Positions 12,696 to 26,200 of a DNA stretch of 64,000 nt are shown here, in pieces. Position 1 is the stretch's first letter, and every line of letters starts with the position of its first letter. The stretch lies in the NCBI GenBank assembly GCA_024114885.1, contig CP099427.1, forward strand, positions 1,972,001-2,036,000, given 5' to 3'. The position numbers were made by a program, and so were the translations under genes. The notes beneath the pieces were generated by a model. That model was not told where the DNA came from, made no database searches, and saw only the letters and a list, made by a program, of their open reading frames with translations. This stretch comes from Septoria linicola (taxonomy: Eukaryota > Ascomycota > Dothideomycetes > Mycosphaerellales > Mycosphaerellaceae).

Positions 12696-13359
12696 CTTCT
12701 ACTTATACTATATAGTTAGATCTTTTAATAGATCATCTATAGCACTTAAATGCTAGTTCTAATCTTGATTAGTCATTAAGTACTTACTTTTCAGACTAAT
12801 AACTAGATAGCACTAACTATTAATCTAACAAACTTTCTATACTACTATCTCCTATAAAAAGGTAAAAGAAATGCCTTCTATAAGATCTTCCTCCTCTCTT
12901 ATATAGGAGTGGATTGTTTAGGACATAGACTATCTAGTAAGTTACCCCTATCCTTTCTTGTAGCTAATTCTAACAGCTCCCTAGATTCCTTATAGCCTAG
13001 TCTCCTACTTAGTTATATTCTATATAGCTTCTTAGTTCCCTAATAGTCTTTAGAGTATACTATTCTTAGCTATAGGGATCTTATATTAAGCTAGGGAGTA
13101 GAGTAACTACATACTAGTAGAGGAGATAATAGCTACTATAGAGGAGGTCTTTAACATTAACTAGTACTTAGCCTTAGGGGGTGTCTAGTTCAGCTAGGTG
13201 CTATATAGTAATATTATAGTTAGTAATAGGTCTGATATTAGTAAGGGTATTTAGGACTTTATAAAGTCTAACTAAGGAGGAGTTAAGTAACTAAAATCTT
13301 TCTTTTAGACTCCTCTTAGTTTAACTCTAAGGCTTGGAGTTATCTTTTATACATCTCTT

Positions 13360-16300
13360 ATATAAGGTAGAGCTACCTTATAAACTCCTAAAACTATAGT
13401 CTATTCTTTAGCTTAGTAAGACTATCTACTACTATCTCTTTTATATTCATATATTCTATAGAGATAAGTCTGTTCTACTAGAGCTTTCTTATAGCATTAT
13501 ATAAGATATTAATGTGTTTAGACTTATTATAAACATATAAGTCCTTAACTAGAGTAAGAGTAGCTTAGTTATTACCTTTTAGCTAAATTAGCCTAATTCT
13601 AGTAATAGTTTCCTAGTTACTAAGGATCCTTAGTTAGTAAGAACATTCTCCTACTAACTCTAGGCATCCAAGCTCTCTTAAAAGAGCACTAAGGAACTAT
13701 AACTATTTTGTATATACACCTATAGCTATGTATTTAGCTTCTATTATAGATATAGCTATAGATTTCTACTTCTTACTTATCTAGGAGATTAGTACACTAT
13801 AAAGGAAGAAGACATATCTAAGGATTGAGACTCTATTAGTCTTATCTATTGTATAGTTAGAGTCTATATATCTAGTAAGAAAGCCTTAACTATTCCTTAA
13901 GTATCTTAGACTAAGGTCTGGGTTTGATCTCAGGTATCTAGTTAGCTTCTTTAGAGCCTTTATATGTCCTACTATTAGATTACTAACATAGGAGCTTAAT
14001 CTTCTAAGGGCAAATAAAATGTCTAGTCTTATAATAGTTACAAGCTATATCTATGTTCTAATAATAGATTAGTACTCCTATTTGTTATACCTTTTATTAT
14101 TTAGTCTAGTAGGCTTTAGACTTTTATAGCTGTCTATTAGTAAAAGAGTTAGTAATATAGTCTCTTAACCTATTCCTATCTTAGCTAGGTTCTCTTAGAT
14201 ATAGTGCTTCTAGTCAAGTTTCAGCTAGCCTTACTATCTATTTCTTATTAGTCTCATTCTAAGAATCTTGTCTAGTTCTCTAAGATCTTTAATCTTAAAG
14301 ACCTTGCTAAGTTAGTCTTTAAACTAGAGGACATCTTCTAGTCTCTCTATAGTAATAGGTATATTATTAATATAGATTAGGATTATTAGGTCTTTCCTTT
14401 TCTTATAGATTAGAAGATATAGGTCCACTTCTAATTATCTAAATCCTATTCCTTTTAGCTTTAATATATATAGCTGATTCTAGTCTCTTATAGCTTGCTT
14501 TAGCTTATAGAGACTCCTTAGAACTTATAAGACTATACTAGTTAGTAGGTTAATACCTAGTAGTAGGATTATATAGATGTCCTTATATAGGGTACTCTCT
14601 ATAAATACATTGTTTACATCCACTTAGTACAGAACTAGGTCCTTCTTATAGACTACAGCTATGAATCCTCTTAGAGTATCCTACCTGACTATAGGGGCAA
14701 AAGTCTCTATATAGTCTACTCTATACTTTTAGGAGAACCCTCTTATAACTAGTCTTGCCTTAAACTTTTCAATAGCTCTACTAAGCTTTCTCTTAATATT
14801 AAAGACCTATCTTGAGGTAACTAGGTTAGCCCCTTTTAGTAGGACTACTACAGTCTAGGTGTTATTACTTACAAGTATATCTAGCTCCTTCTAAATAGCT
14901 TCTTACTAGAGATAACCCTATTTAGGATTACTTACTACTTCCTTATAGTTCCTTAGGATTAGAACCTCCTATTTGTGCATTCCTACTTCTTTAGTAGCTA
15001 AGAATGCAATCTCTCTAACTTCCTCTAAGAATTCTAGGTCCTATAGGATGCCTAGGTTAATAGAGCTTATAGCTAAGAAGAAAGCCTAATACTCTAGGAG
15101 CATTTCCTTGTCTAGCTAACTATTCTAATCTAGCTTAAGCCTAATTAGCTTCAGCTTCTAGTTAAATCTATTAAGTTCTTAGGATACTTTCCTCTTTCTA
15201 AGGGTTTACCTTAGGGCTATCTACTCCTAATCTACCTCTATAGTTTCTTAGGTAGAATTCTTAGATTCTTTCTTAACTTTCCCTTAGTCTAGGAATTTTC
15301 TATACTCTCCTACATCTTCTAGTAGAGGTAGAAGTTATATAAAGAGTTTCTTTCCTTCCTAAACCTATACTAATAGCTAAGAGGGAGGAGGCTTCTACTA
15401 GCCTAGACTAGGAGCACCTAGGGTACTCCTACTAGCTTATAGAGCAGGCTAGCTAATAGTTCTTAGCCTTCTAATAGGTCTTCTTTCTAGAGCTAAACTA
15501 GGGAGATTCTTGATCTTAATATTTAAGTCTAATTCTCTACCTAGCTTATCTTTAAAGAAGATTGTATTAGTATACTGCTTAATAGCCTTTATATCTAGCT
15601 CCTAGAACTTCTATACCTTTACTATATTGTTATAGTATCTAACAAACATAGTATCCTTTCCTCTGTTTATTAGTTTATTACTTCTTGCCTACTAAGGCTA
15701 TACTCTTATATCTATGTATACTATAGCTCTATATCCCTATACCTTGAGGTAGGAGACTATTAGTTTGATCCTATTAAAAGCTTTATTAGGTAAGAGCTTG
15801 AATCCCTCAATATCAGGTCTATTTAGAAGCTTGTTCCTTATATATACCTATACTTTAAGAGCTTCTAGCTAAAACTTAATAGGTATCTTACTTTCTTCAA
15901 GCATTGCTCTAATAAAGGCCTCTAATATTTAGATAGACCTCTCGACTACTCTATTCTAGAGTAAATTATAGGCCTTAGTTAGCTTAAGGGTAATTCTAAA
16001 GTCCTTCTCTTACTATTTAATTAAAGTAGTAATCTCTCTAGCATTATTAGCTCTTATAGACTTAAGGAGTACTACTAACTACCTTTCTACCTTAATCCTC
16101 TAGTTCTAAAGAGCAGTTAGTATATCTGATCTAGCCTTAAGTAGAAATGCCTATTTCTTTCTTAAGAAGTTATTAACAATCTTAAGCTACTATATAAAAC
16201 CTTTTACTAATAATAGTAATAGTCTATAGATATCTACTAATATAAGGGCTAGTCTTTTAGGTCTTCTCTTAACAGACTTGCCTAGGTGTTTCTTTATCTT

Positions 16301-18050
16301 GCCTATTATATAGATCCTATACTTATACTCTTCCTAGTTAGGGATTAGAATTCTTTCCTTTAGGTTAGTAACTTTGTAAAGGTTTGAGAGTAACCCTCTT
16401 CTAAAGTATGTAAATCTTCTATACTATAGCTCTTACTGTTTTAGATCCTTCTCTAATAGGGCAGTATAGGTATTATTAACCTCTATAGGATTATATAGTA
16501 AGTAATATAACTTTTCCTATAGGAGAGGTAATATCTTACTAATAAATAGAACACCTCTAACTAGCTTAGTCTTTATAACTGTTTAGCCATCTAGGGAGGT
16601 AAGAGTGAAATCAGGCTTCTAGACTCTAAATTGCTTACTAAACTAATCTTATAATATAAGATTTACTCTAAGATTAGGAACAAATAGTACCCTATTAAGT
16701 AGAACTTCTCCTCCTAAGATTCCCTTTATCTATACTAGTCTAGAGTAGGTTATATAGAGGTATCCTCCTCCTACCTTAATCTACACTTTCTTCCTTAGTA
16801 GCTTTACTAATCTAAAGAAGGATAGTTAGTTAGTTATATAGGATAAGGTATAGGAATCTAAGAGCTATTCTTAGGGTAACAACTTGCCTTTGGCCTTAAT
16901 TATAGAATAGGCCAACTTATCTTAGTTATTATCTTCTAATAGAGAATTATTATTGCTTCTAGAACTAGAGTGAGTTCTAGAATCAGAACTAGAACTAGAC
17001 TCCTAGGCTGAAAATCCTTTCTTTAGAAGCTTTTTAGACTTTTCTATCCTCTAAAGCTACTTGCCTATTTTCTAGATAACCTTCTTTAGCTTATTATATA
17101 ATAATGACTTGTGGACAGCTTTCTTAATATATCTAGCATTCCTTAGTAAAGAGGATCTTCTAACCCTCCCTCTAAGGAATAATCCCTAAGGGTCCTTCTA
17201 GTTCTTAGTACTATTTCTCTACTAGGATAGTTTCTTAGTAGTAGGGAGGTTAGGACAATCCTTTAACTAGTGCTTCCCTTTCTTATAGAGCTAGTACATT
17301 AGTAGAGACTTTCCTTAGTAGGGCTGCCTAGAATAGAATATAGCTAGACCTATGTCTATCTTATCTAGATTATCTCTTACCTCTTAGGACTTAAGTAGAA
17401 GGAGAACAGTGTCTATATCTAAGGATAGTTAGGTTATAATAGTATCCTTAGCTGCTTAGTATAATATAGGTAGGGACTATAGGAGATGTTTCAGCCTTTT
17501 CTCTTAGCTCTAGTAGTAGGCTTCCTAAGGATTAATCTTAGTAATCCTCTTACCTAGGCCTCTAAGGTGTCTCTATGCTTCCCTAATTGTCTTATTAGGT
17601 AACATCCTAAATATAATAAACTACTTAATCAGACCTATAGTATAGGACTTCAGGACTCTATTATACTTATTCTAGAGAATTACCTATATCTTAGCTACTA
17701 GTATAGTAACATACTATGTCTCTAGCTCTATCTTATTATCTTTACTAATACTATATCTAATACTAAACCTGCATACTATATTGTCTTTTAAGAAGTGTTG
17801 ATTCTAAGTGACATACATCTAAAGACTAGTGTCCTACTAAACTATATATAGGTTCCCTCTAATAATTAGTTAGCTAATTGCCTAGAACTAGTCCTTTCCT
17901 TCTAGCTTATCTGTCTGTAGCTTGAACTATCTCTTCTAGTTAGTTCTGTCTAGGATTAGAATCCTTTAGCTCTTCTTGTCCTCTTAGTCTATTATAGAAA
18001 TAGGTAAATAGAATAAATAATTAGTAGAATGCTTTAGACTAGCTAAGGAT
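13360..18050 (-). pseudogene. Copia gag-pol remnant, copy 2
   Basis: Reverse-strand polyprotein relic colinear with copy 1: RNase H near 13,360-13,760, RT near 14,250-14,900, integrase near 15,450-16,350 and zinc knuckle near 17,250-17,300. The RT catalytic box reads YINN (14,363-14,374), so both aspartates are lost. It shares many stop positions with copies 1 and 3, for example the TAG that follows the histidine of the zinc knuckle. Either RIP hit the same sites in parallel, or these lesions were already present in a common ancestor. The outer limits are approximate. Confidence 0.8.
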
Positions 18051-18438
18051 TCCAGAGAAGAGTAATTTCTTATAGTAGGGAGACTAGCTCTAAGGGACAG
18101 GGATTCCTCGTATTTAGGAAATTACTAAGACTCAGATCTTTCTCTCTTAGTAGAGTTTCTATTACTAGGTAGTAGGAAGGCTAAGTAGCCTCTTCTAACT
18201 CTAGTAATGCTAGGTATAATAGTAGAGAACTAGGTAGGTATTAATAAAGTAGAAATACACTACTATCTTATAGAGATCTTTACTAACTTATATACTACTA
18301 GGTGCAAACTAGCTTCGTTAGTAATATAGTTAGGGAAACTTCTAGGCCCTAAATGTTTTCTACAAACTATAAGGGATACAAGTAACCTATACTAACATAG
18401 GTTGCTCCTATTTAGTGCACAAACCCGGGCTTATAACC

Positions 18439-18715
18439 TATTAAAAGTAGAGGGCGTGTTGTATACTATATAATGTCAAGGAGGGTATAGCGTAGTAAAG
18501 AAGAATAGAGGATTAATCTTGAACTAACTTATATACATAGTATAGTAGTAATATGCTAGGAACTAAATACAAAGTTGATTAAGTTAGTTATCTAAGAAGA
18601 GAAGAAAGAGAAGCAAGATGTACCTCTTACTAAGCCTTAGGTAGATGCCTTAGGCATCCAGAACTATGCTTAGAAGTCCATATCTAGACTAACTATCTAG
18701 GATACATTCTTAATA
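18439..18715 (-). repeat. 5' LTR of Copia copy 2
   Basis: 277 bp, the right LTR in window coordinates. The primer-binding block CCCGGGCTTATAACC lies just to its left (18,424-18,438), confirming the reverse orientation. Confidence 0.93.
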
Positions 18716-20040
18716 TATACTATTATAAGAACGGTCATCGTAGTACTAAACAGACGTATAATCTTATCTAGAAACGATAGTAGTAGGATAGGGTTTAGGC
18801 TTAAATCTCGCTCGCTATTCGGTAATATACTATTTATAGTCTTTAGTATAGGAGACAGGTACCTAGAGAACTATAGATCCCGCTCTAAGTTACGGTCGGC
18901 TAGCGGTAGTATATCGATAGCTTGTATATCTCGAAGAACTATTCGTTAATAGTTATACGCGAATCTCTATCGCGCTAGCTAGAAGCACGTATATTCTAGT
19001 ACCTAGTAAAGAGTATCTCCTTAGTATAGATAGTAAGGTTTATATAGGAAGAGATCTTTTACTAGTAGGGTACCGCTATAGAAGTTATCCTCGATAACTA
19101 TAAGACTAACCTTAGTAACGTAGAGAAGCTACTACTATCGTACAGTATTAAACGTATTAATATTTCGCCGTACTACCTTTAGTCTAACGCTATCGTTAAA
19201 GTCGGCTATAAGATAATATTAGACGCTTACTTAAAGCTCTCTAACGGCGGCCTTTATACGATTCGTGACTATATTCTAGTAGTGCTATAGATAGAGAGAA
19301 TAATAATAGTCTCTACTACCGGCCTAACGCCGTTAGAAATAATAATTAGGCGTGACGTAGTGCTACTAATCGAGCTAGAACACTATACCTTCTAGATTAT
19401 AGATTAGGGTAAGGTTAAGACTAGAGCAGAGCTTCTTATAATTCGAGCTCAAGCTCTAGAAGCTATAGAAACGACTATAGAAGAAGGACGACTACGTTAA
19501 TAGCGTCTCTAAGAACAGAACAAGGCGTACTTCGATAAATATCGCTATACGGATCTTATAGTACTAAAGGAAGGAGATCTCGTGTTAGTATACTACTCTA
19601 AGTTAAAAACTAGCTTCTCCTATAAGCTTACGTTTAGGTAAGAAGGCCCTTTTAAGGTATCTAAAGTGTTATAGAGAGGTATATTATATAAGCTTAAGGA
19701 ACTAGATAGCTCTAAACGAGAGTATATCTATAAGAGGATAGACCTTAAGAAATATACCTTTCTACGAGAAAACCTAAAGCTAGTTCCGGATTAGGTTAAG
19801 CTAGAAGAAGTACTACTACCGATAGAGAAGGTTATAGAACTAGGACTTCTACTTAGGTATAAGTATCTATAGATCTTTATTAGTAAGCTATTAGTAATAA
19901 CTTAAGAAGAAAGAGAGAGTTATATACGCTAGCTACTAACGGAGCTTAAAGAAGAAGTAGAAGACTTAGTAAGCTAAAGGCTAAAGTTAGCCTAGTAGAG
20001 CTAAAGAAGTAGAAATTCGATAGGCGATACTTAATTAGGG
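18716..20040 (+). mobile_element. Ty3/Gypsy segment 3 (integrase and C-terminal tail)
   Basis: This is the Gypsy element after Copia copy 2. It reads as integrase (HRSTKQTYNLI-like zinc-finger start near 18,735, core domain to about 19,460) and the post-integrase region near 19,640-19,800, with PFKVSKVL-like, YKLKELDSS and LKKYTFLRENLKLVPD blocks. Coding character fades at about 20,030, where LTR-like non-coding DNA begins. RIP stops interrupt all frames. Segments 1, 2 and 3 read in the same order and on the same strand, so they are one element with about 7.4 kb of its own sequence. Confidence 0.8.
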
Positions 20041-21560
20041 GTATAAGCTAAGATTTAGCTACTAAAGCCTAGCCTCTACTATAAAAAGGGCTAATCTTCC
20101 TAAGATCGTACTATCCTAAGCGCTTCTTTTTGTTCCTAGAGCTACTATCGAGCTCTAATCTAACCTTCCTAAGCGCTTCTCTTAGTCCTAAAGCTACTAT
20201 TAAGCTCTAATCGGAGCTTCTTAAGCTTATAATTTACTAGACTAGTATAAATCTAGCTAAATCTTAGCTATCCTAAGTACTTCTTTTATTCCTAGAGCTA
20301 CTATCGAGCTCTAATCTAAGCTTCCCGAGCTCCTCTTCTATTAGATTAGTAGAAATCTAGCTAATCCTAACTGTCCCGACGCTGTTTTCTATAGCTAAGA
20401 TAAGTATCTATATAGCTAGTTACTCCTCTAAGCTTAACCTTTAAGTATAGATTCTATATCTACTAGTTAAGCTACTATCCTACTCCTTTTTCTAAGTCCC
20501 GAGCCTACTATCGCTATAAAAGTCAGCTATTCTAAGCTACTTTCTACTACTAGGTCTTAAAAATCTAAGCTAGACCTATACTCCTAAAGCTCTTTTCTAC
20601 TAGCGATTTCTAAGAGAGATAAGGGTTGTCTGTCCTAAAGGTCTTTTTACTACTAATTTTCGCCTAACTAATAGAATCGCTAAAAATATTAGTTTCTAAT
20701 AGAGAATTCTTAAAGTTTAAGGTTTTCGGCCTATATAAAGATAGAGAAGCTTGAATCCTCGGTAACAACGGCTCTAATAGCCCCTTTCTAGCTGTTAATT
20801 ATAGCGCTAGCGGTCTCTTACGATATAGAAAGCGCGATCTAGTAAGTCGACCGGGTATACGAAAAATAAGGCTCTTTTAAGTTAGTAGGAGTAACGACGA
20901 TAGTATCTAAGTCTTAGTCCTTGTCGGCGATAGTAAGGTATATACTATAGTAGTTAGTAGTAGCGTTAGTAGTATACGACGGCTATAGAAGCGTTAAGGT
21001 AAAGTGAACTTTTAGTTGTCTTTTTAAACGATAACTAAAACCTTACGTAACTAAGCCTCGCGTATAGACCCCTAATCCTAATAGTAGTTACGCTACTACG
21101 ATAAGGTATATAATTAGACTACTTTTACGCTCTAAACGATCTCTTCTTCCTTATTAACTATTAATTAGTTACTATAGAGCCTTGCTTCTATTAAGTTCGA
21201 TTCTTATCTTTCGTTACTACCTAGTAACGCTATATAGCTATTTATATACGTAAGCGGTAACTAATATAATAGAAAACTCTATAACTAGTCACGCGCCTAA
21301 CCCTCCTCGCTATTTAAGTTACTTATTACTAGTTACGCGCTTTATGTCGCCCTAAGCTACTAATACGACTATTTAAAGACGTTCTCTTTCTCTCTCGCGT
21401 ATAAAGAATAGGACTTCCCCTTTCCGGCGTTCTTTAACGCCTAAGCGCTTATTAAGACCGGCGCTTTCGCCTTCTACCTCGCCTATTCGAAGTCCGATAC
21501 AAGAACTACCTAGACAAGATTCTCTAAAGAAAAGATAAAAAATAGCTTCTTTAAGTTCTA
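20041..21560 (+). other. non-coding DNA between two degraded elements, possible Gypsy 3' LTR
   Basis: There is no coding frame here. The stretch follows the Gypsy integrase, where a 3' LTR should lie. It holds TATA-like boxes (CTATAAAAAGG near 20,080 and CTATATAAAG near 20,740), a threefold direct repeat (20,111-20,316) and one copy of a recurrent palindromic motif (about 21,016-21,038). I could not match it convincingly to the first few hundred bases of the window, so calling it an LTR is inference from position. Confidence 0.4.
20111..20316 (+). repeat. three degenerate direct repeats of about 50 bp
   Basis: The block CCTAAGCGCTTCTTTT...CTACTATCGAGCTCTAATC occurs at about 20,111-20,160, 20,166-20,212 and 20,267-20,316. 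Copies differ by a few C/T and G/A changes and small insertions. Such arrays are common in LTR U3 regions and subterminal transposon sequence; their role here is unknown. Confidence 0.6.
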
Positions 21561-21599
21561 TATAAGGTATAGCGCTCGCTCGTATTAATCGTGAAGGCT

Positions 21600-22296
21600 C
21601 TATCGTTAGCTTCTAGCCTTTAAGCGGACCTCTTACTAGTATAACGAACCTTAACAACGCTACCGAAGCTATTCTATCGCTAGAGACTCTATAAGAACAA
21701 GAGGAGAGTATCGACTTAGTACTTAAGTAAGTCGAGGAAGCGAACGACGGAATAAAGATCGGTATATTTAACTTCTTTAAACGCCTCTTAGCTAAGATTT
21801 TGCCGAAGTACCTTAACGTATAGAGCGTAAAGCGCGATAATATAAAGAAGATACGCTAAGAAGGCTAAGACTTAGTAAAGGAGAGAAACTTAATCTAGTA
21901 GTAGCTACGTATAGAGTTTAGGTACGAGTAGAACTTCCCTTTCCTTAACTAAGTCTTATATAATAAAGAGATACTTAGGAACCTTCGTTAATAGTTAAAT
22001 AAGTATAAAGGCGTCTTCGAAGAGAGCGAGCCTAAAGACTAGGTTTTCTTAGCGTAGTAAAAGCAAGATCGTTTCTATCGGTAGGTAGCGAACATATTCT
22101 CTCGTAGCTAGCACTTTTAGCTATAGAGGAGTAAGAAGACTCCTAGCTCGTAAGGCTTAGGCTTTATTAATACGAACTTAGATAGGAGACGCTACTAGAA
22201 CAAGTTTAAGGTAGAGCTCTCGTAGGTCGACGTGTTCAGCCGTAAGATAAGAGAGGTACGCCTAGAGGCGGGCTATAGACTTAATTAGTACGGATT
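21600..22296 (+). pseudogene. RIP-degraded long coding block of unknown family, first part
   Basis: One + strand frame is mostly open apart from TAG and TAA codons of RIP type. It includes IDLVLK, VEEANDGIKIGIFNFFKRLLAKILPKYLNV and KIREVRLEAGYRLN. It ends at the target site of Copia copy 3 and continues beyond it at 28,601. CpG-rich, CpA-poor composition equals that of the Gypsy segments. I do not recognise the family: it could be a second retrotransposon's gag or a DNA-element accessory ORF. Confidence 0.5.
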
Positions 22297-22574
22297 TGTT
22301 AAAAGTGGAGGGCGTTTATAGATACTACACAATGTCAAGGAGGGTATAGCGTAGTAAAGAAGAATAGGGGATCAATCTTGAACTGACTTATATACATAGT
22401 ATAGTAGCAATATGCTAGGAACCAAATACAAAGTTGATTTTGTTAGTTATCTAAGAAGAGAAGAAAGAGAAGCAAGATATACCTCTTGCCAAGCCTTAGG
22501 TGGATGCCTCAGGCATCCAGAACTATGCTCAGAAGTCTATATCTAGACTAACTATCTAGGATGCATTCTTAACA
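22297..22574 (-). repeat. 3' LTR of Copia copy 3
   Basis: 278 bp, the left LTR in window coordinates. It begins TGTTAAAAGTGGAGGGCG and ends GATGCATTCTTAACA, and matches 28,318-28,595. Confidence 0.95.
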
Positions 22575-23244
22575 CTCCTACTCATGCTATATAGTTAGAT
22601 CTTTCAACAGATCATCTATAGTACTCAAATGCTAGTCCTAATCTTGATTAGTTATCAAGTACTTGCTTTTTAGACCAATAACCAGACAGCACTAACTGTC
22701 AATCTAATAAACTTTCTACACTACTATCTCCTACAAAAAGGTAAAAGAAATGCCTTCTATAAGATCTTCCTCCTCTCTTATATAGGAGTGGATTGTTTAG
22801 GACATGGACTATCTAGTAAGTTGCCCCTATCCTTTCTTATAGCTAATTCTAATAGCTCCCTAGATTCCTTATAGCCTAGTCCCCTACTTAGTTACATTCT
22901 ATATAGCTTCTCAGTTCCCTAATAGTCTTTAAGGTATACTATTCTTAGCTATAGGGATCTTATATTAAGCTAGGGAGTAGAGTGACTATACACTAGTAGA
23001 GGAGATAATAGCTACTATAGAGGAGGTCTTCAATATTAACTAGTACTTGGCCTTAGGGGGTGTCTAGTTCAGCTAGGTGCCATATAGTAATATTGCAGTT
23101 AGTAACAGGTCTAACATTAGTAAGGGCATTTAGGACTTTATAAAGTCTAACTAAGGAGGAGTTAAGTAACTAAAATCTTTCTTTTAGACTCCTCTTAGTT
23201 CAACTCTAAGGCTTGGAGTTATCTTTTGCACATCTCTTATATAA

Positions 23245-26200
23245 GGCAGAGCTACCTTACAAACTCCTAAAACTGTAGTCTATTCTTTAGCTTAGTAAGA
23301 CTATCTACTGCTATCTCTTTTGTGTTCACATATTCTATAGAGATAAGTCTGTTCCACTAGAGCTTTCTTATAGCATTGTATAAGATATCAATGTGTTTAG
23401 ACTTGTTATAAACATATAAGTCCTTAACTAGAGTAAGGGCAGCTTAGTTATTACCTTTTAGCTAAATTGGCCTAATTCTAGTAATAGTTTCCTAGTTACT
23501 AAGGATCCTTAGTTAGTAAGAACATTCTCCTACTAACTCTAGGTATCTAAGCTCTCTTAAAAGAGCACTAAGGAACTGTGACTGTTTTACATATATACCT
23601 ATAGCTATGTATTTAGCTTCTATTATAGATATGGCTATAGATTTCTACTTCTTGCTCATCTAGGAGATTAGTGCACTATAAAGGAAGAAGACATATCTAA
23701 GGATTGAGACTCTATTAGTCTTGTCTATTATATAGTTAGAGTCTATATATCTAGTAAGAAAGCCTTAACTATTCCTTGAGTATCTTAGACTAAGGTCTAG
23801 GTTTGATCTCAGGTATCTAGTTAGCTTCTTTAGAGCCTTTATATGTCCTACTATTAGATTACTAATATAGGAGCTCAATCTTCTAAGGGCAAATGAAATG
23901 TCTAGTCTTGTGATAGTTATAAGCTATATCTATATTCCAATAATGGATTAGTACTCCTATTTGTTATACCTTTTATTATTTGGTCTAGTAGGCTTCAGAC
24001 TTTTATAGCTGTCCATTAGTAAAAGAGTTAGTAATACAGTCTCTTAACCTATTCCTATCTTAGCTAGGTTCTCTTAGATATAGTGCTTCTAGTTAAGTTT
24101 CAGCTAGCCTTACTGTCTGTTTCTTGTTAGTCTTATTCTAAGAATCTTGTCTAGTTCTCTAAGATCTTTGATCTTAAAGACCTTGCTAAGTTAGTCTTTA
24201 AACTAGAGGACATCTTCTAGTCTCTCTACAGTAATAGGTATGTTATTAATATAGATCAGGATTATTAGGTCTTTCCTTTTCTTATAGATTAGAAGACATA
24301 GGTCCACTTCTAATTGTCTGAATCCTATTCCTTTTAGCTTTAACACATATAGCTGATTCTAGTCTCTTATAGCTTGCTTTAGCCTATAGAGACTCCTTAG
24401 AACTTGTAAGACTATGCCAGTTAGTAGGTCAACACCTAGTAGTAGGATTATGTAGATGTCCTTATGTAGGGTGCTCTCTATAAATGTATTATTTATATCT
24501 ACTTAGTGCAGAACTAGGTCCTTCTTATAGACTATAGCTATAAATCCTCTTAGAGTATCCTACCTAACTATAGGGGCAAAAGTCTCTATATAGTCTACTC
24601 TATACTTTTGGGAGAACCCTCTTATAACTAGTCTTGCCTTGAACTTTTCAATGGCTCTACTAAGCTTTCTCTTAATATTAAAGACCTATCTTGAGGTGAC
24701 TAGGTTGGCCCCTTTTAGTAGGACTACTATAGTCTAGGTATTATTGCTTGCAAGTGTATCTAGCTCCTTCTAAATAGCTTCTTACTAGAGATAACCCTAC
24801 TTAGGATTACTTACTGCTTCCTTATAGTTCCTTAGGATTAGAACCTCCTATTTATGTATTCCTGCTTCTTTAGTAGCTAAGAATATAATCTCTTTAACTT
24901 CCTCTAAGAATTCTAGGTCCTATAGGATACCTAGGTTAATAGAGCTTATAGCTAAGAAGAAAGCCTAATACTCTAGGAGCATTTCCTTGTCTAGCTGACT
25001 ATTCTAATCTAGCTTAAGCCTAATTGGCTTTAGCTTCTAGTCAAATCTATTAAGTTCTTAGGATACTTTCCTCTTTCTAAGGGTTTGCCTTAGGGCTGTC
25101 TGCTCCTAATCTACCTCTATAGTTTCTTAGGCAGAATTCTTAGATTCTTTCTTAACTTTCCCTTAGTCTAGGAATTTTCTGTACTCTCCTATATCTTCTA
25201 GTAGAGGTGGAAGTTGTATAAAGAGTTTCTTTCCTTCCTAAACCTGTGCTAATAGCTAAGGGGGAGGAGGCTTCTACTAGCCTAGACTAGGAGCACCTAG
25301 GGTACTCCTACTAGCTTATAGAGTAGGCTAGCTAATAGTTCTTAGCCTTCTAATAGGTCTTCTTTCTAGAGCTGAACTAGGGAGATTCTTGATCTTAATG
25401 TTTAAGTCTAATTCTCTACCTAGCTTATCTTTAAAGAAGATTATATTAGTATACTACTTAATAGCCTTTATGTCTGGCTCCTAGAACTTCTATACCTTTA
25501 CTATATTGTTATAGTATCTAACAAATACAGCATCCTTTCCTCTATTTATTAGTTTGTTACTCCTTGCCTACTAAGGCTATACTCTTATATCTATATATAC
25601 TACAGCTCTATATCCCTATACCTTAAGGTAGGAGACTATTGGTTTGATCCTATTAAAAGCTTCATTAGGTGAGAGCTTAAATCCCTTAATATTAGGTCTA
25701 TTTGGAAGCTTGTTCCTTATATATACCTGTGCTTTAAGGGCTTCTAGCTAAAACTTAATAGGTATCTTGCTTTCTTTAAGTATTGCTCTAATAGAGGCCT
25801 CTAATGTTTGGATAGACCTCTTAACTACTCTATTCTAGAGTGAATTATAGGCCTTAGTTAGCTTAAGGGTGATTCTAAAGTCCTTCTCCTACTATTTAAT
25901 TAAAGTAGTAATCTCTCTAGCATTATTAGCCCTTACAGACTTAAGGAGTGCTACTAACTACCTTTCTGCCTTAATCCTCTAGTTCTAAAGAGCAGTTAGT
26001 GTATCTGATCTAGCCTTGAGTAGAAATGCCTATTTCTTTCTTAAGAAGTTGTTAATAATCTCAAGCTACTATATAAAACCTTTTACTAATAATAGTAATA
26101 GTCTATAGATATCTACTAACATAAGGGCTAATCTTTTAGGTCTTCTCTTAATAGACTTGCCTAGGTGTTTCTTTATCTTGCCTATTATATAGATCCTATA

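Larger units (their letters stand above)
12419..18715 (-). mobile_element. Ty1/Copia LTR retrotransposon, copy 2 (full length, inactivated)
   Basis: A 6,297-bp Copia element in reverse orientation, of the same family as copies 1 and 3. Its ends read TATTAAAAGT and CTTAATA, where TG and CA termini are expected, so both terminal dinucleotides have suffered RIP. The flanking 5 bp are CATAC (12,414-12,418) and TATAC (18,716-18,720), a target duplication differing by one C-to-T at a CpA. It interrupts the Gypsy element between RNase H and integrase. It is the most heavily mutated of the three copies by eye. Confidence 0.93.
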
